Positions 8,408 to 18,288 are shown, counted from the stretch's first letter. The stretch: 64,000 nt of DNA from Providencia alcalifaciens (GCF_020271745.1 NZ_CP084296.1:3410001-3474000); one strand, 5' to 3'. Made by a program: numbers and translations. The notes: generated by a model not told the origin, from the letters alone.

Positions 8408-9565
8408 TTATAATGAGGCGAGATAAATTCGGCGGCTCACTTCAGGGGTAATATCACGATGCTCACCAAGTGTTACCATGCTATGCGCCACGAGGCTTTC
8501 GACTAAAGGCTCCACGATATCTTGGTGGAGCTGATAATCTTTAAAACGAGTTTTCACTTGCATCGCTTCGAAAAAATCTCTTGTTAATTCAATAGCTTTT
8601 AGTGCCTTCTCTTTTTCGCTGCCTTCACGGATATCCCAAACGCGTTCTGCATACTGTGCCATTTTCGCTTGTTTCTGAGGCAGTTTTTCTTCCATTAGGG
8701 AAGGCAGGATGATGGCTAAGGTTTGAGCATGATCTAAACCGTAGAGAACGGTGATTTCATGACCTAACATGTGGGTTGCCCAGTCTTGCGGTACGCCAAC
8801 ACCAATTAAACCATTTAACGCTAATGTTGCTGTCCACATTAAATTGGCGCGAACATCGTAATTGGTTGGATTTGCTAAGGCTTTCGGACCAATATCGATT
8901 AAGGTTCTCAATAAACCTTCAGCAAATGCGTCTTGAACATTAGCATTCACAGGGTAGGTGAGGTACTGCTCGATAACGTGAACAAATGCATCCACAACTC
9001 CATTACTGATTTGGCGAGGCGGTAATGTGTAGGTTTTAACGGGGTCTAAAATAGAAAATTGAGGGAAAACTTTGTCACTCATAAAGGCTAATTTTGCGTG
9101 TAATTCCTCACGGGTGATCACAGAGCCTTTGTTCATTTCAGAGCCAGTCGCTGGGAGGGTTAACACTGAACCAAAAGGTAATGCGTGCGCAATAGTGGCG
9201 CCGCCGCTGGTCACTACTTCCCATTTATCCCCAGCGTAATTGACTGCCGCAGCGATAAATTTAGTGCCATCAATGACGGAGCCACCGCCAACGGCCAGTA
9301 AAAAATCATAACCTTCGCGTTCAATTTGTGCGACAGCTTTGATTAACGTTTCATAACGAGGGTTAGCTTCAATTCCCCCAAAATAACCAATTTGGCGATT
9401 TTTCAATGCACTCGCAACTTCATCGAGGGTACCATTTTTGCGGGCACTTTCACCGCCAAATAGCACAAGGACTTTTGCATTCGAGGGGACCAATCGGTCT
9501 AATTCGCTTATTTTACCTTCACCAAAAACAATGCGCGTTGGGTTGTAAAACTCAAAATTATTCAT
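8408..9565 (-). CDS. YqhD-like NADPH-dependent aldehyde reductase / iron-type alcohol dehydrogenase
   Basis: Group III metal-dependent alcohol dehydrogenase of about 385 residues. It matches E. coli YqhD (387) throughout: nucleotide-binding FLLAVGGGSVIDGTKFIAAA near residue 92, LTLPATGSEMN near 135, and the metal ligands in NGVVDAFVH, HMLGHE and GLDHAQTLAI. YqhD reduces many short aldehydes with NADPH and protects against aldehydes from lipid peroxidation. The ATG at 9565 is preferred over an upstream TTG because an AAAGG box lies 7 bases in front of it. The gene stands alone. An AraC-type regulator such as YqhC is not adjacent, unlike in E. coli. Confidence 0.85.
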   Translation of the reverse strand: MNNFEFYNPTRIVFGEGKISELDRLVPSNAKVLVLFGGESARKNGTLDEVASALKNRQIGYFGGIEANPRYETLIKAVAQIEREGYDFLLAVGGGSVIDGTKFIAAAVNYAGDKWEVVTSGGATIAHALPFGSVLTLPATGSEMNKGSVITREELHAKLAFMSDKVFPQFSILDPVKTYTLPPRQISNGVVDAFVHVIEQYLTYPVNANVQDAFAEGLLRTLIDIGPKALANPTNYDVRANLMWTATLALNGLIGVGVPQDWATHMLGHEITVLYGLDHAQTLAIILPSLMEEKLPQKQAKMAQYAERVWDIREGSEKEKALKAIELTRDFFEAMQVKTRFKDYQLHQDIVEPLVESLVAHSMVTLGEHRDITPEVSRRIYLASL

Positions 9566-9571
9566 ATACAA

Positions 9572-9935
9572 ACCTTTGATTGGGAATTGCAGGAGATGTC
9601 ATTTGGCATCGATTAGGGTTAAAAATGTAGATATTGGTTAAGTATACACTCTAAATTATTCAAATATTGATCAAAAAGTTTGATGGGCCTTATTCTAGTA
9701 ACCCTAATATTTAAAATGAAATGACTTTAAGCGAATGAAAAGGAGCCAAATGAATATCAGCGTATACTTTTATTGGACAAAATCCTAAAGCAAGTGAGTG
9801 TATTTGCCCGCAATGTCATCATATCTCGTTAATTTTTAATTTATGTCATGTTAATTTTAAGTCGTTGCATTAAGATGATAGAAAGCTATTAAGCTTGATC
9901 ATCAAAGGTAAACATCAAAGGTAAACGAATACATT
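9572..9935. other. Intergenic region with a 13-bp tandem duplication
   Basis: 364 bases between divergent genes with no coding frame I can support. At 9901-9926 the 13-mer ATCAAAGGTAAAC occurs twice in direct tandem, ending 9 bases before the ferredoxin start codon. Each copy contains AAAGG, so the duplication doubles a possible ribosome-binding site, although the nearer one is about 15 bases from the ATG. Confidence 0.5.
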
Positions 9936-10820
9936 ATGCGGCGGTTCATTCAGTTAGACCTTCCTCCAGAGCCTGTTATTAATGAAAAGTGTGTCCATAA
10001 GCGCTTGAAAAATAGTGTTTGTGGCAACTGTGCAAGCAGTTGCCCTGTAGGTGCGATTTCATTTGGTTTTATGGATGCGAAAATTGATAATGAGCTGTGT
10101 TATCAATGCGGTAACTGCCTGTTTAGCTGTCCTGTCGATGCCATTGAAAATATTCAACCCCATGAACGAACCTACCAAAATGGCTTTTTAGTTATCAGCC
10201 ATGATGAGCCGCTTGCTAGCCCTGAAGAATTGATTGTTTGGCATCGCCAATATGCCATTCGCGGTATGCAAATTCCTGAACCGTTGGTGGACAAATGGTT
10301 ACCCACTTTAGCGGCATTAAATTTAAAACTGGAAGTATTACAAGAGCCTATTTGGAGTTTGGCCATCACCAAACCTACGGAAGTAGACAGTGGGCGGCGC
10401 AGAATGCTTTTTCGTCAAAAATTAGATAGCCAACCATTAGATAGTGGCAAGGTCAAAACGGGATTGAATGCCAGAAAACAGTTTTATCCAGAAGATAGCT
10501 GGTTCCATATTGCGTTAGATACCGCAAGCTGCATTTTATGTGGCGCTTGCGCAAAAGTGTGTGATGAGCAGGCCATTGAGCTTAAAGATCATCAATTTAG
10601 TTTAGATGATAAGCGTTGTACCGGCTGTATGAGTTGCCAAGTAGTTTGTTTCCCAAAATCAATTCAAGTTCATCCTCACGTGGCAAAAAATAGTGAACCG
10701 TTGCATTTCCACTATTACGATGGAATATGTCAGAAGTGCCAATTGTCTTTTTCGGCATGGACTGCGGATGAAACGATGTGTCCAATTTGCAGGCAACATA
10801 AACAGCAAGGTTGGTTATAA
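9936..10820 (+). CDS. Multi-cluster 4Fe-4S ferredoxin with C-terminal zinc-ribbon-like end
   Basis: 294-residue cytosolic iron-sulfur protein. Near residues 29-70 it has CGNCASSCPVGAI and then CYQCGNCLFSCPVDAI. Near 190-240 it has CILCGACAKVCDEQAI and CTGCMSCQVVCFPKSI. That gives four CxxCxxC motifs, enough for two pairs of 4Fe-4S clusters. A C-terminal CQKCQLSF...CPIC pair looks like a zinc ribbon or rubredoxin-like knuckle. The 100-residue middle part is unlike ferredoxins. The start has no strong Shine-Dalgarno at normal distance. No redox partner is adjacent, so the electron donor and acceptor are unknown. I do not recognise a named gene. Confidence 0.75.
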   Translation: MRRFIQLDLPPEPVINEKCVHKRLKNSVCGNCASSCPVGAISFGFMDAKIDNELCYQCGNCLFSCPVDAIENIQPHERTYQNGFLVISHDEPLASPEELIVWHRQYAIRGMQIPEPLVDKWLPTLAALNLKLEVLQEPIWSLAITKPTEVDSGRRRMLFRQKLDSQPLDSGKVKTGLNARKQFYPEDSWFHIALDTASCILCGACAKVCDEQAIELKDHQFSLDDKRCTGCMSCQVVCFPKSIQVHPHVAKNSEPLHFHYYDGICQKCQLSFSAWTADETMCPICRQHKQQGWL

Positions 10821-10834
10821 ATACACGATGAAAC

Positions 10835-10872
10835 TTATAAATAAGCGCCTTTATTTAAGCGCTTATTTATAA
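10835..10872. terminator. Bidirectional terminator
   Basis: TTATAAATAAGCGC (10835-10848) and GCGCTTATTTATAA (10859-10872) form a perfect 14-bp stem with a 10-base loop between the convergent ferredoxin and hydrolase genes. The lower stem supplies the A/U-rich tails. Confidence 0.8.
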
Positions 10873-10883
10873 AATGAAGTTTG

Positions 10884-11777
10884 TTATTTAACTTCACTAT
10901 CTTGCATATTCTCAATAATCATTTCAGCAATTTGAGGGTTTAAGGCGGGTGGCGTATCGTGCCCCATACCATCAATCACTTCTAATTTTGCCGTTTCAAT
11001 ATTATCAAAAATATCCTGACCTGAAGTGACGGGGAATAATGGATCAACAGAACCGTGGATCACCAGCGTTGGGGCCGTGATGGCACTGAGGAGAGGCCTC
11101 AAATCACCCGTTACTGCAACGGCTGCAAGCTGACGTTTAGTGCCTTCAGGAGAGTAGTTTCGTTGGAATGCTTGTGTAATATAGTCACGACAATTTTCTT
11201 CATCAAACGGCACACATGTTGAGCCAATGCGGCGATAAAATTCGAGTTGCCCTACAACATAGCCTTCAAAATCCTGTTTAGGATCTACACTAGGAGACAT
11301 CAGCATTTGCATGACGTCTGGTTCGCTTTGTGGCAATTGCGGATTGCCAGTTGATGACATAATTGGGCAAAGTGAAAGAATGCGGCTCGGAATTTTTGAT
11401 GCAATCACTTGCGCTATCATTCCTCCCATCGAACGTCCCACAATATGGGCTTTCTCGATGGATAAGCTATCTAGCAAAGCGATAATATCATCGGCCATTT
11501 CGAATAAAGTGTAGGGAACATCAACATGTTCGCCGTTTTTTAAGCGTTCAGCTAATTCTCCGATATTCAATGGCGGGGCATTATCTAAATGCGGTGATAA
11601 GCCAGCATCACGGTTATCGGGACGGATAATATAAAAGCCTGCATCGGCAATTTGTTGGCAAAATTCTGATCTCCAACTGATGTTATGTCCACCTAATCCA
11701 GCAATAAGTACAACAGCAGGGTGTTCAGGCAGACCAAAGGTATCGTAATACAGTGTTAATGGTGCTGTTTTTGTCAT
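10884..11777 (-). CDS. Alpha/beta hydrolase
   Basis: 297-residue alpha/beta-fold hydrolase. It shows the oxyanion-hole strand VVLIAGLGGHN near 23-33, the nucleophile elbow GRSMGG near residue 114 (Ser), the acid in HGSVDPLFPV near 243-252 and the catalytic His in DGMGHDTPP near 270. It resembles the esterase/prolyl-aminopeptidase-like group with PDNRDAGLS after strand 4. No signal peptide, so cytosolic. An ATG with a TAGGGA box starts it. It is monocistronic and shares a terminator with the ferredoxin gene. The substrate cannot be inferred. Confidence 0.8.
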   Translation of the reverse strand: MTKTAPLTLYYDTFGLPEHPAVVLIAGLGGHNISWRSEFCQQIADAGFYIIRPDNRDAGLSPHLDNAPPLNIGELAERLKNGEHVDVPYTLFEMADDIIALLDSLSIEKAHIVGRSMGGMIAQVIASKIPSRILSLCPIMSSTGNPQLPQSEPDVMQMLMSPSVDPKQDFEGYVVGQLEFYRRIGSTCVPFDEENCRDYITQAFQRNYSPEGTKRQLAAVAVTGDLRPLLSAITAPTLVIHGSVDPLFPVTSGQDIFDNIETAKLEVIDGMGHDTPPALNPQIAEMIIENMQDSEVK

Positions 11778-12005
11778 TTTATTTCCCTATTTTTGGTGAT
11801 AGCTATTTATGCAATAACTCAGCAAGAAAGGCTAGCGCTAAAAAAAACAATCGTTACTAATTTAAACGCCATTTACTTTAGTTATTAATAGGAAATCGAC
11901 TTTGTTAGAGAACTTAGTGAGCTTTTTTCTGGTAATAATTGATCACTAACAGAGTAAGCTCAGCAACAAATGACCATATCGCGATACGTAAATTGCTAAC
12001 GAATT

Positions 12006-12635
12006 TTAACTGTCTTTTTTGGCATATAAATAGACGGAAGCTCGTGAAACCCCAAGGTGTTGCGCGATGGTATCCATGGATTTTTTAATATCAAGAAGAC
12101 CTTCTTTGCGTAAAATCTCGATTAAAGCAACGCGGTCATCAGCTTTCAGGGTTCGCGGTGTGGCGGCAATGGAAGCGGCATATTGATCGATGCGAGTACG
12201 GATCGCCTCGCTGCCATTAGGTTCCAGATGCTCTTTGACTGGGCTGGATCCTACTTCCGTAAATTGTGACAGCATGCTTTGCATACTGCGAAATTGGGTC
12301 ATATCTAAGTTGAGGCACAATGCGGCAACATATTGCCCAGTTTCATCTTTGATGCCGATGGATGTGCTCTTGGCTGGGCGTCCATCTGGAAATTGATTGG
12401 CATAATTGGCGATGATATTGGGGAAATCGGTCGATTCAATACGGGCGAGACCCAATTCGGTTGTTGGTTGACCTTCTTGGCGTCCAGAGAGGTTGTTATG
12501 AATCGAAATAATCGAATGTTCTGGGTTTTTCAGGTCATGAACAACCACTTCACAGAAGGGGGCGAAGGTTTTACTTAACCCTTGTGCTATGGCTTCAATT
12601 TGCGCTAATAAACTGTTTTCTTGTAGTTTCGCCAT
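12006..12635 (-). CDS. DauR/YheO-like transcriptional regulator (PAS-like plus HTH)
   Basis: 209-residue regulator with a YheO/PAS-like N-terminal sensor (LLAQIEAIAQGLSKTFAPFCEVVVHDL to about 115) and a C-terminal DauR-type helix-turn-helix (DDRVALIEILRKEGLLDIKKSMDTIAQHLGVSRASVYLYAKK). Family members regulate amino-acid catabolism, for example D-arginine use in Pseudomonas. It is the last gene of a compact minus-strand run behind a PLP ammonia-lyase and a RidA protein, so it probably responds to the amino acid they degrade. The ATG has an AAGGGG box. Confidence 0.82.
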   Translation of the reverse strand: MAKLQENSLLAQIEAIAQGLSKTFAPFCEVVVHDLKNPEHSIISIHNNLSGRQEGQPTTELGLARIESTDFPNIIANYANQFPDGRPAKSTSIGIKDETGQYVAALCLNLDMTQFRSMQSMLSQFTEVGSSPVKEHLEPNGSEAIRTRIDQYAASIAATPRTLKADDRVALIEILRKEGLLDIKKSMDTIAQHLGVSRASVYLYAKKDS

Positions 12636-12720
12636 GACTCTACCCCTTCATCTATTTTGGATATCTCTTTAAATATTAAACTATTTTTTTCAATTCTAAT
12701 AGAGAAGGGGCATAAATTGC

Positions 12721-13689
12721 TTAAGCTAACATTAATTCTGCGAAGCGTTTAATGTCTACATTTCCGCCGCTGATAATAATCCCAACGCGTTTACCGTGCA
12801 GCTGTTCTTTCATTTTTAAGGCGGCAGCGAAAGAGAGGCAACCTGTCGGCTCCACAATTATTTTCATGCGTTCAGCGTAGAACTTCATGCGATCGACTAA
12901 TTGCGCATCGGTCACGGTTAAAATGTCATCCACATTCTGTTTGATCAGCTCAAATGTGTAGTTCCCCACATGTTGAGTTTGTGCGCCATCCGCGATAGTT
13001 TTTGGTGTCTCGATGTGCACAATTTTTCCGCTCCGAAAAGATTGCTGCGCATCATTACCGGCTTCAGGTTCAACGCCATACACTTTGCAATTTGGTGATA
13101 ATGCGCGCGCTGCGAGTGCGCATCCAGAAAGTAAGCCACCGCCGCCTAAGCACACAAATAGGGCATCCAGCTCGCCAACGTCCTCAAACAGCTCTTTAGC
13201 TGCAGTACCTTGACCCGCAATAATATCCACATGATCGTAAGGCGGAATGATGGTCAATCCTTCTTTCTCAGCAAGATCGCGACAAAGTTGCTCTCTATCT
13301 TGGGTATAACGGTCAAATTTAATCACGTTGGCACCGTAGCCTTGGGTGGCAGCAACTTTGACTTCTGGGGAGTCAATTGGCATCAAAATGGTGGCTGGAA
13401 TGTTCAACATTTGCGCTGCTAGCGCGATACCTTGAGCATGGTTTCCTGAAGAAAATGCGATAACTCCCGCTTTCTTTTGCGCAGGGGTGAATTGTGATAG
13501 AGCGTTTAAAGCACCGCGAAACTTAAATGCCCCCATACGTTGGAAGTTTTCACATTTAAAGAATAACTCAGCGCCAAACTCATTGTTGACCGTTGTAGAC
13601 GTCATCACTGGGGTTTTATGTGCAATACCTGCAATGCGCTGTGCTGCGGCTTCGACATCTTGATACGTCGGTAATGTTAATTCAGACAT
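12721..13689 (-). CDS. PLP-dependent threonine/serine dehydratase-like enzyme (threo-3-hydroxyaspartate ammonia-lyase type)
   Basis: Fold-type II PLP enzyme of 322 residues. FKCENFQRMGAFKFRGA near 45 carries the PLP lysine (FKFRGA), SSGNHAQGIALAA binds the substrate carboxylate, and CLGGGGLLSGCALAA holds the phosphate. There is no ACT regulatory domain, so it is not biosynthetic IlvA. The length and IDVRRFAEL-like C-terminus fit the serine racemase and 3-hydroxyaspartate ammonia-lyase group. These enzymes release enamine/imine intermediates, which explains the RidA gene 44 bases upstream. I start it at the ATG at 13689, four codons inside the longest frame, because GGGG lies 6 bases before it. 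Confidence 0.82.
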   Translation of the reverse strand: MSELTLPTYQDVEAAAQRIAGIAHKTPVMTSTTVNNEFGAELFFKCENFQRMGAFKFRGALNALSQFTPAQKKAGVIAFSSGNHAQGIALAAQMLNIPATILMPIDSPEVKVAATQGYGANVIKFDRYTQDREQLCRDLAEKEGLTIIPPYDHVDIIAGQGTAAKELFEDVGELDALFVCLGGGGLLSGCALAARALSPNCKVYGVEPEAGNDAQQSFRSGKIVHIETPKTIADGAQTQHVGNYTFELIKQNVDDILTVTDAQLVDRMKFYAERMKIIVEPTGCLSFAAALKMKEQLHGKRVGIIISGGNVDIKRFAELMLA

Positions 13690-13733
13690 GATATACCCCA
13701 TGATTAAATGGCTGATTGGTAATAACTTGATTT

Positions 13734-14165
13734 TTATAACAACGAGTTTACCGCTACAGCGGTCGCTTCAATTTCAATTTCTGCACCAAAATGCAGTTCA
13801 TTGACACCCGCAACAGCGCGAGCAGGACGAAACTCGCCAATCCAATTGGCATAAATTTGATTAAACACCGGCCAGTTGTCCATATCCGCGATATAAACCC
13901 GAACTTGAACCAACTGTTGCCGACCGACACCACTGGCAGACAAGCAAGCATCTAAATTGGCTAGCACAAGTTCAGCTTGCTGAGCAAAGGAGGCATCCGC
14001 GTGGACATTCCCTTGGCTATCTGTGGGTAATTGCCCCGATACAAACACGAAACCATTAGCAGTAACTGTGTGTGAATAGTGTCCTCTTGGTGGGATCAAC
14101 TGGGGAGCATTCGTGTAAATGATATCGGAGTAAACGATATTGGTAGAAACGGTATTTCGGCTCAT
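13734..14165 (-). CDS. RidA-family reactive imine deaminase
   Basis: 143-residue member of the RidA/YjgF/UK114 family, with GHYSHTVTANGFVFVSGQLPTDSQG and the C-terminal EIEIEATAV strand. The family arginine lies in QVRVYIADM. RidA proteins hydrolyse 2-aminoacrylate and related imines to ketoacids and so protect PLP enzymes. It is first in the run with the ammonia-lyase and DauR-like regulator, so it probably clears the product of its neighbour. The N-terminus is about 15 residues longer than typical RidA. Confidence 0.85.
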   Translation of the reverse strand: MSRNTVSTNIVYSDIIYTNAPQLIPPRGHYSHTVTANGFVFVSGQLPTDSQGNVHADASFAQQAELVLANLDACLSASGVGRQQLVQVRVYIADMDNWPVFNQIYANWIGEFRPARAVAGVNELHFGAEIEIEATAVAVNSLL

Positions 14166-14553
14166 TGACTTTCCTCATTCGGAAATTTTATTTATACAAT
14201 AAGTCTAATATTAGATTATATGTTTAGTCAATGGCTTTTTTGCTGGTTAAATGAACTAAAAACTCTCGTCAATTTGCCGATGATACCTGAGCAGACCAGA
14301 CTAAAAATGAGAAAAATTGTTATAGACGGCATTTTGCTCACAACTTCATACATGACTAGCCAATCTTCCATAATCGGGGGGATTTGAAGCAAGAATTGAG
14401 AAAATAACGGGGGAATAATTAAATTATTGGTATTTAATTCCAGATGAATAATTAAGCAATAAAGTTAAATAATCAGGAATAAGAATAATCAAATTGAGAT
14501 GAATAACTAAAAATGATAAGAAGTTGTTATATAACTACATTTAGGAAATTAAC
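14166..14553. other. Divergent intergenic region
   Basis: 388 bases between the RidA-led operon and the yeh-type operon. AT-rich, with no supported gene or strong hairpin. It must hold the promoters of both. The last 16 bases before the ATG at 14554 (TTTAGGAAATTAAC) form the ribosome-binding leader, which recurs almost unchanged before the third-kilobase-scale partner gene at 18327. Confidence 0.5.
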
Positions 14554-17500
14554 ATGGCTAAAATTACCTTTGACCTTCTGGCTATTTATGGCGAAAAAGG
14601 GGTGACCGCAGGATTACAATATTTACAAGAATCCCTGCTTCCTTTCGCTGCATTTGAAGAAAGCTTACCCAAATCGCTCTTTGATTATGTCATTGAGGGT
14701 AACTCCCCTGAAATTCTCATGAAACTGGGGCAGTTGGACAAAGAAAAAGCCACAATCTTATTAGACAAACCGGGAACGGTGGATTGGTGGTGGGGAAACC
14801 ACAGTTTTGATGCCGGCTCGTATAGCAAAGTGATCCGTCAAGGTAAAAATGCTCGCCATAAACTGTATTCCAAAGTGGGTGATGATATTACGCCCGCGCA
14901 GATCGCCCGTTTTGCTAAAGTGCTCGCGGCAGCTTGCCAAGAGGTGAATATCAAAATTCTGACACCAGAATTGCCGTCTTGGATGCTGTATTTACTGTGT
15001 GATGCGTTTGTAACCACCTTTGAAAATTCACGGCATGCTAAATATGAACACCGTAAACATTGGAACTACGAGCTGCTCAGTCAGTTAGTGGAGAATGAAG
15101 CGGAACAAGCAGGTAACACCGTGCTATACGGTATTTTTGATAGACAAAACCTGTCTGATTATCACTACGAAAATATGGCGTTATTATTCGCTATTCCAGG
15201 TTTAAAAGAATACTTAATTGCTGAGCAAAGTTTTATTCGCCAAAGCCTGCTGAGCAATTTATCCGCCAGTGGTCAGATTCAATTGATTGACACACTGAAA
15301 AAAGACGAAGTTCTGTATAGCGAGTTTGCTGATGTTCTCGTGCTATTGGCAACCAGCTCACTGAAAACGGTGCGCTCAGCGGCTGAGCCAGTGATGTCTA
15401 TCCTGCCGGAAGAGGGGGTTAAAACCCATTTAACCAAAGTGTTGCTTGAAGGAACACCGAAACAGCGTACGCAAGCGGCGGATCTGTTCGCCCGTATTGG
15501 TAAAGATAGAGATATTCTTGAAGCAGCGTTAAAAGTGGAAACCAACAAAACCGTCCTCAAGAGTATTGAAAGCGCAATTTCTCGTTTTGATGTAATGGAT
15601 TGTGCAAGCGAAGTGGAAGCGGTAGAAATTCCAGACGTTATCCCGATGGAAGATACGCCATTGCCAGCGAGCGCAGTCGATATTTTGGTGTCTAACTTCC
15701 GTGAAATGCTGCAAAAAGCGAAAGAAAATGCTGAGCGTGAACGGGAAGAAAATAAGCAAGAAAAGCATAAATACACGTGGTCACAACGCCATTACAAAGA
15801 GTTTAGTCAACACAGTGAAGACGAATGTGCGGACTTATTAACTAAATTAAACTCGGGTGTTGGGGTGATCTCTGATCATGGATACAATGTCATCAAACAC
15901 AAAGAGCGCATTAATAATTTACCGGAATTCACGCTATTCCACGCATTGCGTTTACTGAGTCATAACCGTTCTGATGTTGAACATTTTTCTCATTATCAAC
16001 TCACTCGTGAAGTCCCTGTTCGTATCCTGTCGCAGCTCGATTTACGTCAATTAGAAAAAGGGCTTGAGCACTGTCATTTTAAAAACGCGAGCCGTTTAAT
16101 TGCTGACTTATGCCTGCGCTCATACAGTGATGGATTAGGGCTATTTAGAGCGCCGGAACAAATTTGGCCGTTCTTTATGCAGTACCCTGATTTCCTAAGT
16201 GAAGCACTGGGTCTTATCCCGCAGCATCAAGGGCACCGTTCTTACCAAGAATATGATGCGTCCAACGCGGTAGCGATTTTAGGTAAATACCCGACCATTC
16301 CTGCACGATTTATTCCCCGCATTATGGAACTGGCATTGGGAGAAAATAAAACCCACCGCTTAAGCGCTCAAAAACTACTGGAAACCTTACCGAGTATTCA
16401 CGTGAATGCGGCAGAAGGCCTTGATTCCGGTAAACAAGAGATCCGCGTTACTGCCATCGAATGGCTAGCTCGCTTAAAACACCCAGATTCACTAAAACCG
16501 CTGTACGCGTTGCTGAAAAAAGAGAAGCGCGAAGTGGTAAGAGCCGCATTATTAACGGCATTAGAGCAATTTGGCGAAGATATTTCCGGTTACTTAGCAC
16601 CGAAAGTTCTGCTGGCAGAAGCGCAAAAAGGTTTAAAAGCCAAAGCACCAGCCAGCATGGCATGGTTTGATCTGGAAGCCATTCCAGCCATGGCCTGGCA
16701 AGATAATAAAAAGGTGGATGCGGACATCATCCGCTGGTGGATCATTCTGGCGGTGAAGTTAAAAATGCCGGCGGGTAATGGGCTATTACAGCGCTATATC
16801 AGCTTATTATCATTAGACAGCCAGCGTAAGTTAGGCAGCTTTATTCTCAACAGTTTTATTAGCCAAGATGTGGCGGGCCCGTCACTGGAAGCGGCGATGG
16901 CGGAAGCACAAAGAGACGCGCCATCACGCTTGAAAAACTACCAAGACTGGGTAAAACGTTGGCCAGAATACTATGCCAAGTATGAAAACTTCACCCTTGA
17001 GCAGACCATTAACGAGATTAAAAACGAAGTATTAGGTCGTTATTTAGGCTCAGCTATCAGTGAAAAAGGGATGCTCGCGCTGATTTGTGGGGTGGAAGGA
17101 CATGTTGCCGTGACCATGCTGCGTAACTATATGCGTGACCATTACCAGCGCCGCGCTCAAATTGAAGCGATGATTGACGCGATTGCTGTCAGCAACGATC
17201 CGCTGATCATCCAGCTTTTATTATCATTATCGCGCCGTTATCGCACCGCATCAGTCCAAGAAAAGGCCCGTGGGCTCGTTGCGGATATCGCACAACGTAA
17301 CGGTTGGAGCGCGGATGAATTGGCAGACAGAACCATTCCAACTGCGGGTATGGATGAAACGGGGACTTTAGTACTGGAATATGGCGATCGTACGTTTACT
17401 GCCAAACTCGATGCTCAGCAAAAACTGGTATTATTTAACCCAGAAGGTAAAGAGATCAAAGCACTGCCAGCTGCACGTAAAACTGACAACGAAGAGTTGA

Positions 17501-18288
17501 TTAAAGAATCGAAAAAACTCCTGACGTCCAGCAAAAAAGAGCTTAAGCAAGTTATTGAATTACAAACTGCACGTCTGTACGAAGCGATGTGTGCAGAGCG
17601 TCTGTGGAGCACGGCAGATTGGCAGGAATATATTCAAAATCATCCCGTGATGCGTGGGTTGATTGAACGATTGGTTTGGTTAGAGGTGAAAGATGACCAA
17701 GTGATCAATCAATTCCGTCCATCCGATGATGGTTGCCTATTGAACCTTGATGACGATGAAGTTGAATTAAGTGCCGATTCCAGCATCAAGCTGGGTCATG
17801 GGGCGTTATTATCAGACGCAGACCGTACGGCGTGGATTGCTCACTTTAAAGATTACAAAGTCAAATTCCTATTCTCGCAGATGGATCACACCATTCCAGA
17901 TCTGGCGCTAACGCTCACGGAAATCGAAGATAGAAAAGGCTGGCTAACGGATACCTTCACCTTGCGCAGCGTGTTAACCAAAATGGGTTATCAGCGCGGT
18001 CAAGCGGAAGACGGCGGAAGTTTCTGTCATTACTTCAAATATTTCTCCAGCCTAGATTGCTATGTGTATATGGAATTCAGTGGTAGCTATGTCCCAGAAG
18101 AAAATATCCCTGCGGTGTTGTATTCCTTGAGCTTCGACCAAGCACAAAAAAGCTCGTGGGATAGAGGCTATGTGGAGCTGAAAAACGTGCCGCCGATCCT
18201 GTTAGCCGAAAGCTATGCTGACTACCTGAAAGTCGCGGATGCCTGTAGCGGGTTTGACCCTGAATGGGAAAAGAAAACCCCGTGGTAA
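14554..18288 (+). CDS. yehI: DUF4132 protein, YehI (MolR-like)
   Basis: Very large cytosolic protein of 1244 residues. The first 340 or so residues and 520-760 are helical and HEAT-repeat-like (for example SGKQEIRVTAIEWLARLKHPDSLKPLYALLKK and LLDTLPSI-type helices). A charged linker lies near 385-410 (AKENAEREREENKQEKHK). The C-terminal part carries the DUF4132 domain with SLDCYVYMEFSGSYVPEENI near 1170. It corresponds to E. coli YehI, once named MolR as a supposed molybdate regulator. It opens a five-gene unit with MoxR ATPase, DUF5682, VWA and SWIM proteins. By analogy with other MoxR/VWA systems it is probably a substrate or scaffold of the AAA+ machine (inference). Molecular function unknown. 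Confidence 0.82.
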   Translation: MAKITFDLLAIYGEKGVTAGLQYLQESLLPFAAFEESLPKSLFDYVIEGNSPEILMKLGQLDKEKATILLDKPGTVDWWWGNHSFDAGSYSKVIRQGKNARHKLYSKVGDDITPAQIARFAKVLAAACQEVNIKILTPELPSWMLYLLCDAFVTTFENSRHAKYEHRKHWNYELLSQLVENEAEQAGNTVLYGIFDRQNLSDYHYENMALLFAIPGLKEYLIAEQSFIRQSLLSNLSASGQIQLIDTLKKDEVLYSEFADVLVLLATSSLKTVRSAAEPVMSILPEEGVKTHLTKVLLEGTPKQRTQAADLFARIGKDRDILEAALKVETNKTVLKSIESAISRFDVMDCASEVEAVEIPDVIPMEDTPLPASAVDILVSNFREMLQKAKENAEREREENKQEKHKYTWSQRHYKEFSQHSEDECADLLTKLNSGVGVISDHGYNVIKHKERINNLPEFTLFHALRLLSHNRSDVEHFSHYQLTREVPVRILSQLDLRQLEKGLEHCHFKNASRLIADLCLRSYSDGLGLFRAPEQIWPFFMQYPDFLSEALGLIPQHQGHRSYQEYDASNAVAILGKYPTIPARFIPRIMELALGENKTHRLSAQKLLETLPSIHVNAAEGLDSGKQEIRVTAIEWLARLKHPDSLKPLYALLKKEKREVVRAALLTALEQFGEDISGYLAPKVLLAEAQKGLKAKAPASMAWFDLEAIPAMAWQDNKKVDADIIRWWIILAVKLKMPAGNGLLQRYISLLSLDSQRKLGSFILNSFISQDVAGPSLEAAMAEAQRDAPSRLKNYQDWVKRWPEYYAKYENFTLEQTINEIKNEVLGRYLGSAISEKGMLALICGVEGHVAVTMLRNYMRDHYQRRAQIEAMIDAIAVSNDPLIIQLLLSLSRRYRTASVQEKARGLVADIAQRNGWSADELADRTIPTAGMDETGTLVLEYGDRTFTAKLDAQQKLVLFNPEGKEIKALPAARKTDNEELIKESKKLLTSSKKELKQVIELQTARLYEAMCAERLWSTADWQEYIQNHPVMRGLIERLVWLEVKDDQVINQFRPSDDGCLLNLDDDEVELSADSSIKLGHGALLSDADRTAWIAHFKDYKVKFLFSQMDHTIPDLALTLTEIEDRKGWLTDTFTLRSVLTKMGYQRGQAEDGGSFCHYFKYFSSLDCYVYMEFSGSYVPEENIPAVLYSLSFDQAQKSSWDRGYVELKNVPPILLAESYADYLKVADACSGFDPEWEKKTPW

